The position numbers and the translations under genes were made by a program. Source: Hyphomicrobiales bacterium (GTDB lineage: Bacteria; Pseudomonadota; Alphaproteobacteria; Rhizobiales; Rhizobiaceae). Taken from it: 64,000 nucleotides of DNA. The stretch lies in the NCBI GenBank assembly GCA_900472175.1, contig UCHD01000017.1, positions 62,001-126,000 on the forward strand. The letters run 5' to 3'. Every line of letters starts with the position of its first letter. The first letter of the stretch is position 1. Under the pieces are notes generated by a model. The model was given only the letters and a program-made list of their open reading frames with translations. It was not told the DNA's origin and did not search any database. Positions 53,113 to 61,594 of the stretch are shown here, piece by piece.

Positions 53113-53955
53113 ATGCATCGCACGAAACTTTTCGACCATGTCATCCTGATGATGGGCGTCTTCTTCATGGTCGGGCCATTGCTCGTCGCCCTGATGACCT
53201 CCAGCCACGAGGCCGCCGAGATCCACCGCAATGGCCTGAGCATCCTGCCCGGCGGTCATTTCGTCGACACCTACACCAAGGTGCTGACCAAGGAAGGCGG
53301 CTTCACCGGCAAGATCACCGGCGTCCGGATGATGATGAACTCGCTGATCCTCGGCATTGGCTTTGCCGCGGGCAAGATCATCCTGTCGATGCTGGCGGCC
53401 TATGCGCTGGTCTATTTCCGCTTCCGCTTCGCCACGATCACCTTCTGGATGATCTTCACGACGCTGCTCTTGCCGCTCGAAGTGCGCATCCTGCCGTCCT
53501 ACGAAGTGATGAACACGCTGAAGCTGACCAACACCTATAGCGGTCTGATCGTGCCGCTGCTGGCATCCGCCACCGGCACTTTCTATTTCCGCCAGTTTTT
53601 CAAATCGATCCCGGATGAACTGTTGGAGGCAGCCCGCATCGACGGCGCGGGGCCGTTCAAGTTCTTCATCGACGTCATCGTGCCGCTGTCGAAGACCATG
53701 ATCGCCGCGATCTTCATCATCATGTTCGTCTATGGCTGGAACCAGTATCTCTGGCCGACGCTGATGACCACCGACGAAAGCTTCTTCACGCTGGTGCGCG
53801 GCATCAAGCAGATCCTGCTCGTCTGGGTCGGCTCCAACATCCCCGATTATAACGAAGCCTTTGCGCTGGCGATCCTCGCCATGGTGCCGCCTGTGATGAT
53901 CGTGATGATCTTCCAGCGCTGGTTCATCAAAGGCCTCACCGAAAGCGACAAGTAA
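53113..53955 (+). CDS. ugpE: sn-Glycerol-3-phosphate ABC transporter permease UgpE
   Basis: A 280-residue permease with six predicted helices. The coupling loop is PDELLEAARIDGAGPFKFFIDVIVPLSK. GWNQYLWPTLMTTDESFFTL at about residues 210-229 is typical of UgpE. GGGGGCGAGA precedes the ATG at 53113; a TTG at 53095 in the same frame is discounted. Fifteen bases after ugpA and 12 before ugpC. Confidence 0.94.
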   Translation: MHRTKLFDHVILMMGVFFMVGPLLVALMTSSHEAAEIHRNGLSILPGGHFVDTYTKVLTKEGGFTGKITGVRMMMNSLILGIGFAAGKIILSMLAAYALVYFRFRFATITFWMIFTTLLLPLEVRILPSYEVMNTLKLTNTYSGLIVPLLASATGTFYFRQFFKSIPDELLEAARIDGAGPFKFFIDVIVPLSKTMIAAIFIIMFVYGWNQYLWPTLMTTDESFFTLVRGIKQILLVWVGSNIPDYNEAFALAILAMVPPVMIVMIFQRWFIKGLTESDK

Positions 53956-53967
53956 AGGAACACCACC

Positions 53968-55077
53968 ATGGCAGCGATCAACATCACCAATGTTTCGAAG
54001 ATCTACGCAGGCGGTGTCGAGGCGGTGAAATCCGTATCGATCGACATCGAGGACGGCGAGTTCATCGTGCTGGTCGGCCCGTCCGGCTGCGGCAAGTCCA
54101 CGCTTTTGCGGATGGTGGCGGGCCTTGAGGCAATCTCGAAGGGCACCGTCGAGATCGGCGACCGGGTGATCAACGACGTGGAACCGGCCGAGCGCGATAT
54201 CGCCATGGTGTTCCAGAACTATGCGCTCTATCCGCATATGACCGTCTACAACAACCTCGCCTATGGGCTGAAAAACCGCGGCACGCCGAAAGCGGAGATC
54301 GACGCCCGCGTCGCCGAAGCCGCCCGCATGCTGGAAATCGAGCAGTACCTCACCCGCAAGCCGCGCGCCTTGTCCGGCGGCCAGCGCCAGCGTGTCGCCA
54401 TGGGCCGCGCCATCGTGCGCAAACCGGCCGCCTTCCTGTTCGATGAGCCCTTGTCCAACCTCGATGCCAAGCTGCGCGTTTCCATGCGCGGTGAGATCAA
54501 GCAGCTGCAGAAGCGCCTCGGCACCACCTCGCTTTACGTGACCCACGACCAACTGGAAGCCATGACGCTGGCAGACCGCCTCGTCGTCCTCAACGGCGGC
54601 CAGATCGAGCAGATCGGCCGACCGCTCGACGTCTATCACACGCCCGCCTCCACCTTTGTCGCCAGCTTCATCGGCTCTCCGGCCATGAACCTTCTGCGCG
54701 GCACCCGCGAAGGTAATCAGCTGCATTTCGGCAGCCAGGTGCTCGACGTTGGCCGCGCTGCGGCCTTTCCCGGCCCGATCACCGTCGGCATCCGCGCCGA
54801 AGACCTGCGGATCGCCAACACCGGCGAACAGGCGTTGACGCTGAAGGTCGAATATATCGAGGAACTCGGCGCCCAGCGCCTCGTTCACGGCACCGTCGAC
54901 GGCAAGAAGCTGACGGCCTCGCTGTCGCCCGAGATCGGGATCGGCGAAACCCTATCCCTCTCCATCGCCCCGGAACGCCTGCATTTCTTCGATGCCGACA
55001 CCGGCAAGCGCCTGGCGCAACCGTCTGCGGCGTCCGACGGCAAGCGTGTAGAGATGCTGGCGATCGCGGAAGCGTGA
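53968..55077 (+). CDS. ugpC: sn-Glycerol-3-phosphate ABC transporter ATPase UgpC
   Basis: A 369-residue ATPase of the MalK/UgpC group. Walker [10 protein letters not shown] (37-45), Q-loop [11 protein letters not shown], signature [14 protein letters not shown], Walker [15 protein letters not shown] and switch THDQLEAMT are all present. A C-terminal TOBE domain contains [13 protein letters not shown] (about 269-281). It energises UgpAE. A fragment similar to this TOBE region lies 2 kb downstream (56897). Confidence 0.95.
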   Translation: MAAINITNVSKIYAGGVEAVKSVSIDIEDGEFIVLVGPSGCGKSTLLRMVAGLEAISKGTVEIGDRVINDVEPAERDIAMVFQNYALYPHMTVYNNLAYGLKNRGTPKAEIDARVAEAARMLEIEQYLTRKPRALSGGQRQRVAMGRAIVRKPAAFLFDEPLSNLDAKLRVSMRGEIKQLQKRLGTTSLYVTHDQLEAMTLADRLVVLNGGQIEQIGRPLDVYHTPASTFVASFIGSPAMNLLRGTREGNQLHFGSQVLDVGRAAAFPGPITVGIRAEDLRIANTGEQALTLKVEYIEELGAQRLVHGTVDGKKLTASLSPEIGIGETLSLSIAPERLHFFDADTGKRLAQPSAASDGKRVEMLAIAEA

Positions 55078-55123
55078 GCCGAAAGCGGCAACCGCTCCTC
55101 TCAACCCCTCTTTAAAAAAGCGC

Positions 55124-55177
55124 TTGACGAAACCATAACTCGTTGGCTATTAATCCAATCAATAGCCAACGAGTTAT
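55124..55177 (+). promoter_or_regulatory. Promoter and ArsR operator with 17-base perfect arms
   Basis: A -35 TTGACG (55124-55129) and a -10 CTATTA (55147-55152; or TATTAA with an 18-base spacer) overlap an inverted repeat with perfect arms ATAACTCGTTGGCTATT (55135-55151) and AATAGCCAACGAGTTAT (55161-55177) around a 9-base centre. The repeat ends 8 bases before the ArsR start, so the repressor would block its own operon. Confidence 0.8.
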
Positions 55178-55185
55178 ATATTGTC

Positions 55186-55506
55186 ATGCCAGATCAAGCC
55201 ACGCTTTTTAAAGCCCTTGCCGACCCGACGCGGCGCGCCATCTTTGAGGGCCTGTGCCGCGACGGCGATCAGACCGTTGCCACACTCACTGCCCGGGCCG
55301 GCATTTCGCAGCCGGGCGTGTCGAAACATCTGGCCGTCCTCAAAGGGGCCGGGCTGGTCAGCGATCGCCACGAAGGCCGCCAAACCCAGTACAGCGCCCA
55401 GCTACAGGCTCTTGCGCCCTTGACCGAATGGACGGACCGGATGACGGGCTTCTGGCAGGGCCGGTTCAACAAGCTCGAGGATTTGCTGAACAGGATGGAT
55501 CAATGA
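55186..55506 (+). CDS. ArsR family transcriptional regulator (second ArsR-SRPBCC module)
   Basis: A 106-residue winged-helix repressor: ATLFKALADPTRRAIFEGLCRDGDQTVATLTARAGISQPGVSKHLAVLKGAGLV covers the HTH (about residues 4-58). Two cysteines or a CxC metal motif are not seen, so it is a non-metal SdpR-like type. It overlaps the SRPBCC gene by four bases (ATGA). The long palindrome directly upstream is its likely operator. Its HTH differs from the first module at 10.9 kb, as do the operator sequences. Confidence 0.9.
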   Translation: MPDQATLFKALADPTRRAIFEGLCRDGDQTVATLTARAGISQPGVSKHLAVLKGAGLVSDRHEGRQTQYSAQLQALAPLTEWTDRMTGFWQGRFNKLEDLLNRMDQ

Positions 55507-55934
55507 GCATCGCATCGGCAGCAATCCGCACCGTCATCGTCGAGCGCGAGATCGCCCATCCGCCGGAAAAGCTGTGGCGGGCGCTTACCCAGCCGCATCT
55601 GATCTCCGAATGGCTGATGAACAACGACTTCAGTCCTGCCGTCGGTCACCGGTTCAATCTTCGTGGCGAGTGGGGTGGCGTTCTCGACTGCGAGGTACTC
55701 GTCGTCGAGCCGCAAAAAACGCTGTCCTATACCTGGATTTTCAAGCACGACGATCCGGCCTTTGATCTCAACAGTGTCGTGACGTTCACACTCACGCCCG
55801 TCGCCGCAGGCACCCATTTGCGCATGGAACAGTCGGGATTCCGGCCGGATCAGAAGCAGGCCTATGGCGGTGCCAAAGCAGGCTGGCGCACCTTCCTTGC
55901 AAAGCTCGAACAGGTTGTCGCGGAGACGGATTGA
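55503..55934 (+). CDS. SRPBCC (AHSA1-like) domain protein
   Basis: A 143-residue START/AHSA1-like protein. VEREIAHPPEKLWRALTQPHLISEWLM is the family N-terminus, then LVVEPQKTLSYTWIFKHDDPAFDLNSVVTFTLTPV and GWRTFLAKLEQVV. It binds an unknown hydrophobic ligand, perhaps the signal for the ArsR protein. Translation is coupled to the ArsR gene. A small membrane-protein gene follows after 44 bases. Confidence 0.88.
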   Translation: MSIASAAIRTVIVEREIAHPPEKLWRALTQPHLISEWLMNNDFSPAVGHRFNLRGEWGGVLDCEVLVVEPQKTLSYTWIFKHDDPAFDLNSVVTFTLTPVAAGTHLRMEQSGFRPDQKQAYGGAKAGWRTFLAKLEQVVAETD

Positions 55935-55978
55935 AGGTCTCCAACGGTTCTCATCATGGATAACGACGGGAGTTTTCA

Positions 55979-56191
55979 ATGAATTCGAACATGTGGATTC
56001 GCCAGGCACACCGTTGGCTATCGATCCTGTTCACGCTCGCCGTCATTGCCAATTTTGCGGCGATGGCGCTGGGCGAGCCACCGCCGTGGGTGGTGTACGC
56101 ACCGCTGCCGCCGCTGTTCCTGCTGCTGTTCACCGGCCTCTACATGTTCGCCTTGCCCTATGCTGCCAAGTGGCGTGGATCAAAGGCTTAA
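55979..56191 (+). CDS. Small two-helix membrane protein
   Basis: A 70-residue protein with two hydrophobic segments (about 14-31 and 41-61) and a basic tail KWRGSKA. A short proline-rich loop (GEPPPWVVYAPLPP) lies between them. It resembles small conserved proteins of unknown function found next to ArsR-SRPBCC genes. ATG at 55979 with GGGAG upstream. Function unknown. Confidence 0.65.
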   Translation: MNSNMWIRQAHRWLSILFTLAVIANFAAMALGEPPPWVVYAPLPPLFLLLFTGLYMFALPYAAKWRGSKA

Positions 56192-56244
56192 GCCGGACGC
56201 ACCGCTTCTTGTTCTTCCCCGGATGCAACCAATCGAGAGATGCC

Positions 56245-56877
56245 ATGGCCCCTATGATGATCACGGATATAGAAGACTACTTCACAAAGGGATGCGGCCG
56301 CTGCGAGCGTTTTTCGGGACCGGACTGCTCCACCCGGCAATGGTCGCAGGGCCTGGACGCACTTCGCGAACTCTGTACCGGGGCGGGGCTGGTCGAAATG
56401 GTAAAATGGGGCCACCCCTGTTACATGCATCAGGGCCGTAACATCGTCATCTTCGGCGCCTTTCGTGGTGATTTCCGCCTGACCTTTTTCAATGCCGCGC
56501 TGATGAAAGACCCCGAGGGTGTTCTCGAAAAGCAGGGCGCGAATACGCAACATCCCGACATGATCCGCTTCGTTGACAGCGCGGATGTCACACGGATGGA
56601 GGGCGTTATCCGGTCCTACCTGACGGAGGCGATGGGATACGCCGATGCCGGCATCAAGCCGCCAAGAGACAAGAGCGAACTGGAGCTGCAGGATGAGCTG
56701 GTTGATGCCCTGGACTCTGATCCCGAACTTGCAGAAGCCTTCTGGGGCCTGACGCCGGGGCGGCAGAAAAGCTACGTCATCCATCTCAGCTCGACCAAAA
56801 ACCCCGAAACGCGCATGGCGCGCATTGAAAAATTCCGGTCGAAGATCATCGCCGGAAAAGGCGCCATGGAGCGGTAA
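56245..56877 (+). CDS. YdeI/OmpD-associated, DUF1801-type protein
   Basis: A 210-residue protein. DALRELCTGAGLVEMVKWGHPCYMHQGRNIVIFGAFRGDFRLTFF matches the DUF1801/YdhG-like domain. The C-terminus (LTPGRQKSYVIHLSSTKNPETRMARIEKFRSKI) has the helical bundle of bacteriocin-protection (YdeI) proteins. Function unknown. The N-terminal segment KGCGRCERFSGPDCS carries four cysteines. GAGAGAT precedes the ATG at 56245. Possibly the last gene of the ArsR operon. Confidence 0.83.
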   Translation: MAPMMITDIEDYFTKGCGRCERFSGPDCSTRQWSQGLDALRELCTGAGLVEMVKWGHPCYMHQGRNIVIFGAFRGDFRLTFFNAALMKDPEGVLEKQGANTQHPDMIRFVDSADVTRMEGVIRSYLTEAMGYADAGIKPPRDKSELELQDELVDALDSDPELAEAFWGLTPGRQKSYVIHLSSTKNPETRMARIEKFRSKIIAGKGAMER

Positions 56878-56896
56878 TCGCCGTTCCGGGCGTGGC

Positions 56897-56983
56897 CGGC
56901 CGGATCACCATCGGCTTCCACGCCAATGACCTGCGGATCGCGGCATCCGAAAGCAAGCACCTTGAGAGGCTGGCAATGTGAGC
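56897..56983 (+). pseudogene. Fragment similar to the TOBE region of an ABC ATPase (UgpC-like)
   Basis: Over 45 bases (56897-56941) this stretch matches ugpC 54771-54815 at 39 positions and keeps the frame: GRITIGFHANDLRIA against [15 protein letters not shown]. It then diverges and ends with a TGA at 56981-56983. There is no start or ATPase domain, so it is a gene remnant, either of a duplicated ugpC end or of another ABC ATPase. Confidence 0.5.
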
Positions 56984-57072
56984 GGGGAAAACCGTAATCG
57001 GCCCGAAGAAGCGCTGACCAGTCAGACATTCGCCGCCGCCCTGTGAACCAAGTGCAGGGTGACGAGATCGTT

Positions 57073-57273
57073 TCAAAGCCTACGCGCTTCAAGCCGTCGC
57101 TTGTCGCGCTCGGCATGTTCGGAGCCCAGCTCTGTCAGACGGAACTGGCGTTTCTGAAACTCCCCTCGGATAAGGATGAAGCCTTGTTCTTCGGCTTCGC
57201 TTAAAGTCTTCAGGCTTGTGCCTTTGGGGGGAAACTGCCAATCAACGCCAGCGGCGCTGTGCAGCAAAACCAT
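57073..57273 (-). CDS. Small hypothetical protein, possibly truncated winged-helix
   Basis: From an ATG at 57273 the frame gives 66 residues ending FRLTELGSEHAERDKRRLEARRL, with SLKTLSEAEEQGFILIRGEF before it. The pattern recalls the wing of a small winged-helix protein. The frame is open upstream to 57399, but that part is basic and unlike a protein. No clear ribosome-binding site. Could be a remnant; not recognised. Confidence 0.35.
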   Translation of the reverse strand: MVLLHSAAGVDWQFPPKGTSLKTLSEAEEQGFILIRGEFQKRQFRLTELGSEHAERDKRRLEARRL

Positions 57274-57545
57274 TATCTTGATAATCTCGTTTCTCCATTG
57301 CCGTGCATACAGCCGAACACATAGCTTCGCACCTGCGCCACCGCAACGTCTGCGTCTAACGGGAAGCTGCCGTAGCGTCTGGCCGGATATGCCCGGCACT
57401 CGCGGGCCTCCCCGATGCCACCTCTTCGAAGGCGGACCCGATGTCCCAATCCATCGTCACCCGTTGACTTCAGCATTGTTCACCGCGATAGGGTCGAGCC
57501 AAGAATTCTGGCAAGCGCCAGCCAAACAACAGCAGGAGTACAATC

Positions 57546-57779
57546 ATGAGCGAACTGACCGTAGCGGATGCAACAAACCGCATCTATGAATCGCTCCAGG
57601 CGGATAATGCCGATATCGACATGCATATCGCCAATCTCAAGGCGGCGTTGACGCGGGCGGGTTTGAAAGAAGCCGTCTTCGACCCGGCCAAGTTGGTGCA
57701 GAACAACCGTTCGGGCAGAAAACTGATGCAGGCCTATTTTCGCCAGCGCGGCGTGACGGTGACCTATTCGGCTTCGTGA
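57546..57779 (+). CDS. Small conserved hypothetical protein
   Basis: A 77-residue protein starting MSELTVADATNRIYESLQAD, with a helical first half and a C-terminal part QNNRSGRKLMQAYFRQRGVTVTY. AGGAG precedes the ATG by eight bases, which supports a real gene. It has no signal peptide or membrane segment. I do not recognise a function. Confidence 0.65.
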   Translation: MSELTVADATNRIYESLQADNADIDMHIANLKAALTRAGLKEAVFDPAKLVQNNRSGRKLMQAYFRQRGVTVTYSAS

Positions 57780-57793
57780 CGTCTTCCTCGATG

Positions 57794-57976
57794 TCAGGCA
57801 GATCGCAGCAGCCGGCTGACCCGGCCATCCTCGCGGCAGCCTGACACCGGGCCATCGTATGCGAGTTGCAGCGCCGCATCCGTTGCGGCGCGCGCGACTG
57901 CCGGAGAAGCCTGGCAGATTTCGGCCCGTTGCGGACCAAGGGCTGTCTGCGCCTTCATTCCGGCCGTTTGTACCAC
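57794..57976 (-). CDS. Possible small hypothetical protein
   Basis: A 60-residue frame with a GTG start (or an ATG at 57958) reads RAEICQASPAVARAATDAALQLAYDGPVSGC in the middle. Codon use is GC-rich in third positions, unlike random DNA, but there is no clear ribosome-binding site and an in-frame stop lies just upstream. It may be a truncated gene. The rest of the gap to 58196 shows no other gene. Confidence 0.3.
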   Translation of the reverse strand: MVQTAGMKAQTALGPQRAEICQASPAVARAATDAALQLAYDGPVSGCREDGRVSRLLRSA

Positions 57977-58196
57977 CTGCTGAAATCACCAATCGTGATC
58001 TTTCTGCTCCGTGAGTGTCATCCCCTGAAATGGGACAGCGTTGATCTGTCACCACACATGGAACAAAACCGCAATTCTGCGAGTTGTAGGCTATTCGACC
58101 AACGCTGCGAGATTGATCTGGAGGCCTTGGCGATGTCTGTACTTGGTCGAAATTCCAGGGCCAGGCAAAATTCGAAACCAACGATAGGAGGAAGAA

Positions 58197-58445
58197 ATGT
58201 CTTGTTATTCCACTATGGTCGTCGTCGCTGCATCATGTGTTGCGTTGGCCGGATGCCAAACGGCGAGCATGAATTCCGGCGCTGGCCCGGCGACACCCGG
58301 CTGTGTGGCTGGGACGGTTGGAGGCGCAGTTCTGGGCGGTGTGGCGGGGTCCGCAATCGGGTCCGGGACAGGCCAGCTCTGGGCCGTTGGCGCCGGCGCA
58401 ACATTGGGCGGCGCTGCCGGTTCTGCAATCGCTTGCGGCCGCTAA
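58197..58445 (+). CDS. Small glycine-zipper lipoprotein
   Basis: An 82-residue protein with a lipoprotein signal ending LAGC (cysteine at 20). A glycine-zipper region follows (VGGAVLGGVAGSAIGSGTG, then GAGATLGGAAGSAI), typical of small outer-membrane or stress lipoproteins such as the SlyB/17-kDa-antigen group. AGGAGG precedes the ATG. Single gene with a hairpin downstream. Confidence 0.82.
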   Translation: MSCYSTMVVVAASCVALAGCQTASMNSGAGPATPGCVAGTVGGAVLGGVAGSAIGSGTGQLWAVGAGATLGGAAGSAIACGR

Positions 58446-58534
58446 TTGTTTACGACAAGGCAGGTGGCGAAAGATATGCGTCACTTGCCTGAAAAATAAT
58501 CTGATTTGTTCATTTGCTGTCCTGACCTTAAAGA

Positions 58535-58561
58535 CCCTCGACGTGTAGAGCACGCCGGGGG
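58535..58561. terminator. Hairpin downstream of the lipoprotein gene
   Basis: CCCTCGACGTG (58535-58545) pairs with CACGCCGGGGG (58551-58561) around a 5-base loop, with one mismatch and one G-T pair, followed by CCTTT. It lies 90 bases after the lipoprotein stop and before the converging SDR gene. The T-run is weak, so the stop function is tentative. Confidence 0.45.
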
Positions 58562-58613
58562 CCTTTCTGCGCCAAATGGCAGGTCCATTTCTCCAAACAA
58601 TGCCGCGTTCGCC

Positions 58614-59405
58614 TCAGAGCGTGTCGATCAGCCCACCGTCCACGCGCATGGAAGCCCCGGTCGTCGCGGATGCCAAGGGCGAGGCGAGATAGGTCACGAG
58701 ATTGGCAACCTCTTCGACGCTGGTCGCGCGCTGAATAATCGAACTGGCGCGATGCGTCTTGACGAAGTCCGCCGCAAGCTCCTCGATCGGCTTGCCCGTC
58801 TTTGCACGCTCTTCGGCAAGCATCGCCTCGACGCCTTCCGACAGGGTTGGACCGGGGAGGACCGAGTTCACCGTGACGCCAGTGCCCGCCATGCGCTTGG
58901 CCAGCCCGCGGGCAACCGCGATATCTGCAGTCTTGCTCACGCCGTAATGGATCATTTCCACCGGAATATTAAAGCCGGATTCCGACGCGATGAAGATCAC
59001 GCGGCCCCAGTCGCGGGTCTGCATGCCCGGAAGGTAGGCGCGCGACAACCGGACGGCCGACATGACGTTGACCTGCCAGTGGCGATCCCACACCGCGTCG
59101 CTCGCCTCGAAAAAGTCAAGCGGCTGAAAAATGCCGGCGTTGTTGATGAGAATGTCAACATGAGGAACCTTGGCGACAAGCGCTTCACACCCTTCAGCGG
59201 TCGCGACATCGGCTGCAAAGGCAGCGACTGTGCCCCTGGCCCCCTCGCCTTTCAAGCGTTCGGCGGCCTTTGCGGTCTTTTCGCCGGAGCGTCCATTGAT
59301 CACCACGTCTGCGCCTGCCCTTGCGAGTTGGCGGGCGATCGCGTAGCCGATGCCTTCGGTGGATCCGGTAATCAGAGCGGTCTTGCCTGCGAGGTCGATC
59401 TGCAT
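58614..59405 (-). CDS. Short-chain dehydrogenase/reductase
   Basis: A 263-residue classical SDR. KTALITGSTEGIGYAIARQLARAGADVVINGR binds the cofactor (TGxxxGIG). NNAG occurs in VDILINNAGIF, the catalytic serine in IFIASESGF, and YxxxK in IHYGVSKTADIAVARGLAK. The end carries LASPLASATTGASMRVDGG. Substrate unknown. It is divergent from the DHFR-like gene, with an inverted repeat in the shared promoter region. Confidence 0.92.
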   Translation of the reverse strand: MQIDLAGKTALITGSTEGIGYAIARQLARAGADVVINGRSGEKTAKAAERLKGEGARGTVAAFAADVATAEGCEALVAKVPHVDILINNAGIFQPLDFFEASDAVWDRHWQVNVMSAVRLSRAYLPGMQTRDWGRVIFIASESGFNIPVEMIHYGVSKTADIAVARGLAKRMAGTGVTVNSVLPGPTLSEGVEAMLAEERAKTGKPIEELAADFVKTHRASSIIQRATSVEEVANLVTYLASPLASATTGASMRVDGGLIDTL

Positions 59406-59428
59406 CTGCTGCTCCTTGTGAGGTTAAG

Positions 59429-59441
59429 CATACAAGGTATG
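59429..59441. promoter_or_regulatory. Short inverted repeat in divergent promoter region
   Basis: CATAC-AAG-GTATG is a perfect 5-base-arm palindrome 24 bases upstream of the SDR start, embedded in AAG...ACTT. It could be an operator for a regulator shared with the divergent DHFR-like gene. No regulator gene is adjacent, so the assignment is weak. Confidence 0.35.
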
Positions 59442-59602
59442 AACTTGCGGCCGGTCCCGCAACAGCCCGCGCAGGCCTCGTTTGCGGCAAGAACGCTTGC
59501 CTATCAGACCGCTTGCGATTTGCAGACGGGTGCGATAGCATCTCACCACTTGCAAATTACAAGCAGTCCGATCTGTGAACCCACTGTGAGAAGGGGCCGG
59601 TC

Positions 59603-60151
59603 ATGGGCAAACTTATTCTGGCAATGAACGTTTCCATCGATGGCTATGTCGATGACTTCGACGGAAATCTGGTCATGGCCGCCCCGAGCCAGAAGCACTT
59701 CGATTACTGGATCGAGACGATCCGCAACCATGCCGGCGCTGTGTACGGCCGACGGATGTACGAGGTCATGCGCTACTGGGACGATGATCATCCGGAATGG
59801 GATGCTTCGCTGCGCGAGTTCGCGGCAGTCTGGCGCAAGATGCCAAAATGGGTCGTTTCACGCACGCTTTCCGAGGCCGGCCCGAACGCCATGCTTATCT
59901 CCGGCGATATCGAAACGCAGGTTCGCGACATCGTGGCCCGCACGGACGGTACGCTGAGCGTTTCCGGTCCGGAACTGGCCGGGCTTATGACAAGGCTGGG
60001 CCGGATCGCGGAATATCACCTGCACGTGCGGCCGTTCGTGCTCGGTGGGGGCAAGCCTTTTTTCCACGCGGCACGGCCTCCGCTGCACCTGGTGTCGAGC
60101 ACATTGATCGATGATAATACGGTTCATCTGATCTATGTGCCGCGGGACTGA
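59603..60151 (+). CDS. Dihydrofolate reductase-like (RibD C-terminal domain) protein
   Basis: A 182-residue protein with the RibD C-terminal/DHFR fold. GKLILAMNVSIDGYVDDFDGN is the typical start. VYGRRMYEVMRYW, KWVVSRTL, LSVSGPELAGLMTRLG and PFVLGGGKPFF follow in the family order. These stand-alone proteins are NADPH-dependent reductases of unknown substrate. Divergent from the SDR gene, last gene of the apparent accessory block before gshB. Confidence 0.88.
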   Translation: MGKLILAMNVSIDGYVDDFDGNLVMAAPSQKHFDYWIETIRNHAGAVYGRRMYEVMRYWDDDHPEWDASLREFAAVWRKMPKWVVSRTLSEAGPNAMLISGDIETQVRDIVARTDGTLSVSGPELAGLMTRLGRIAEYHLHVRPFVLGGGKPFFHAARPPLHLVSSTLIDDNTVHLIYVPRD

Positions 60152-60395
60152 GCGGTAGGGCGAACCGGCGCGGACGTCTGCACATGGCGCACCACCGAAG
60201 CCATCCGCCGCTCCCCCCAAAAAAATCATCCCCGCAAATCCCCGCTCTCAAAACCCGTGCCATACTCATGTCGCCGCGTGAACGGGAAGGCGTGTCCAAA
60301 AACAAACCCCGGCAGAAATCTGTATGGTTCACCGGACGCGATTTGATATAGACAAGCCTCATTCAATGACGCCCCCGATCAACAGGAAATGTCCC

Positions 60396-61343
60396 ATGGC
60401 GAAAATCGTAAATGTCGCGGTCCAGATGGATCATGTCTCTGGCATCAATATCGCCGGCGACAGTACCTTTGCCATGAGCCTTGAGGCGCAGGCGCGCGGC
60501 TACAAGCTGTTCCATTACACGCCGAACCAGCTATCGCTGCGCGACGGCAAGGTGATCGCCACTGTTCAACCGATGAGCCTGCGCGACGTCAAGGGCGACC
60601 ACTATACATTGGGGGATGCCGAGCGCATCGACCTCTCGACCATGGACGTGGTGCTGCTTCGCCAGGATCCGCCTTTCGACATGGCCTATATCACCTCGAC
60701 GCACCTGCTTGAGCGCGTCCACCCGAAGACGCTTGTGGTCAACGATCCGGCCTGGGTGCGCAACTCGCCGGAAAAGATCTTCGTCACCGAATTTCCCGAC
60801 CTGATGCCGAAGACGCTGATCACCCGCGATCCCGCTGAGATTGCCTCGTTCCGCGCCGAGATGGGCGATATCATCCTGAAGCCGCTTTATGGCAATGGCG
60901 GCGCCGGCGTCTTCCATTCGACCCGTGACGACCGCAACATGTCGTCGCTCTTGGAAATGTTCGGCCAGATGTTCCGCGAGCCCTTCATCGCGCAGGAATA
61001 CCTGCCTGCCGTGCGCAAGGGCGACAAGCGCATCCTGCTCGTCGATGGCGAGCCGGTCGGCGCGATCAACCGGGTGCCTGCCGAACACGATGCTCGCTCC
61101 AACATGCATGCCGGCGGCACGCCGATGCCGACGGACCTGACGGCGCGCGAAAAGGAAATCTGCGCCCGCATCGGACCGGCATTGCGTGAACGCGGCTTCC
61201 TGCTCGTCGGCATCGATGTGATCGGCGACGTGATGACCGAGATCAACGTCACGTCTCCCACCGGTCTTCGCGAAGTGAAGAAATTCGGCGGCGCCGATAT
61301 CGCCGCGCTGCTTTGGGACGCGATCGAGCGCAAGCGCGTCTGA
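60396..61343 (+). CDS. gshB: Glutathione synthetase
   Basis: The 315-residue ATP-grasp enzyme joins gamma-glutamylcysteine and glycine. The N-terminal domain opens with [28 protein letters not shown]-like [17 protein letters not shown] follows. The ATP-grasp core is [22 protein letters not shown], and [16 protein letters not shown] is the C-terminal signature. AGGAAA precedes the ATG at 60396. Full length. Confidence 0.97.
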   Translation: MAKIVNVAVQMDHVSGINIAGDSTFAMSLEAQARGYKLFHYTPNQLSLRDGKVIATVQPMSLRDVKGDHYTLGDAERIDLSTMDVVLLRQDPPFDMAYITSTHLLERVHPKTLVVNDPAWVRNSPEKIFVTEFPDLMPKTLITRDPAEIASFRAEMGDIILKPLYGNGGAGVFHSTRDDRNMSSLLEMFGQMFREPFIAQEYLPAVRKGDKRILLVDGEPVGAINRVPAEHDARSNMHAGGTPMPTDLTAREKEICARIGPALRERGFLLVGIDVIGDVMTEINVTSPTGLREVKKFGGADIAALLWDAIERKRV

Positions 61344-61483
61344 TGAGCGATTGAGCTGGCCGGGGCGGCTATCCGTCCCGGCACACGACAACCCGATTTC
61401 ATCTCCCGGATGTTCGCGGTTGTTCCGTTCCGTTCCCGAACCACAACCGGACCACAACCCTGCCGATTGAAGCCATCGAATCC

Positions 61484-61498
61484 GTTCGATAATTGTTC
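61484..61498 (+). promoter_or_regulatory. LexA box (GTTC-N7-GTTC) upstream of comM
   Basis: GTTC at 61484-61487 and GTTC at 61495-61498 are separated by exactly seven bases, the direct-repeat operator of alphaproteobacterial LexA. The spacer contains GATAAT, a plausible -10 element, so LexA binding would block the comM promoter. It lies 96 bases before the comM start and suggests SOS control. Confidence 0.65.
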
Positions 61499-61594
61499 TT
61501 GTTTTATTCCGTTATTCGTGCAAGATTTCACACTACAACCGAGAAAGGTTGTGGTGGCGGGTTGTCGGCCTGCCTCGCGGCAAGAGGGGCAATC

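Noticed and set aside
53089..54888. Long open frame of about 600 codons on the minus strand
   Set aside because: It runs antisense to ugpE and ugpC, which carry intact family motifs. Its sequence is rich in H, D, R and Q without any recognisable domain, as expected of a GC-rich antisense frame.
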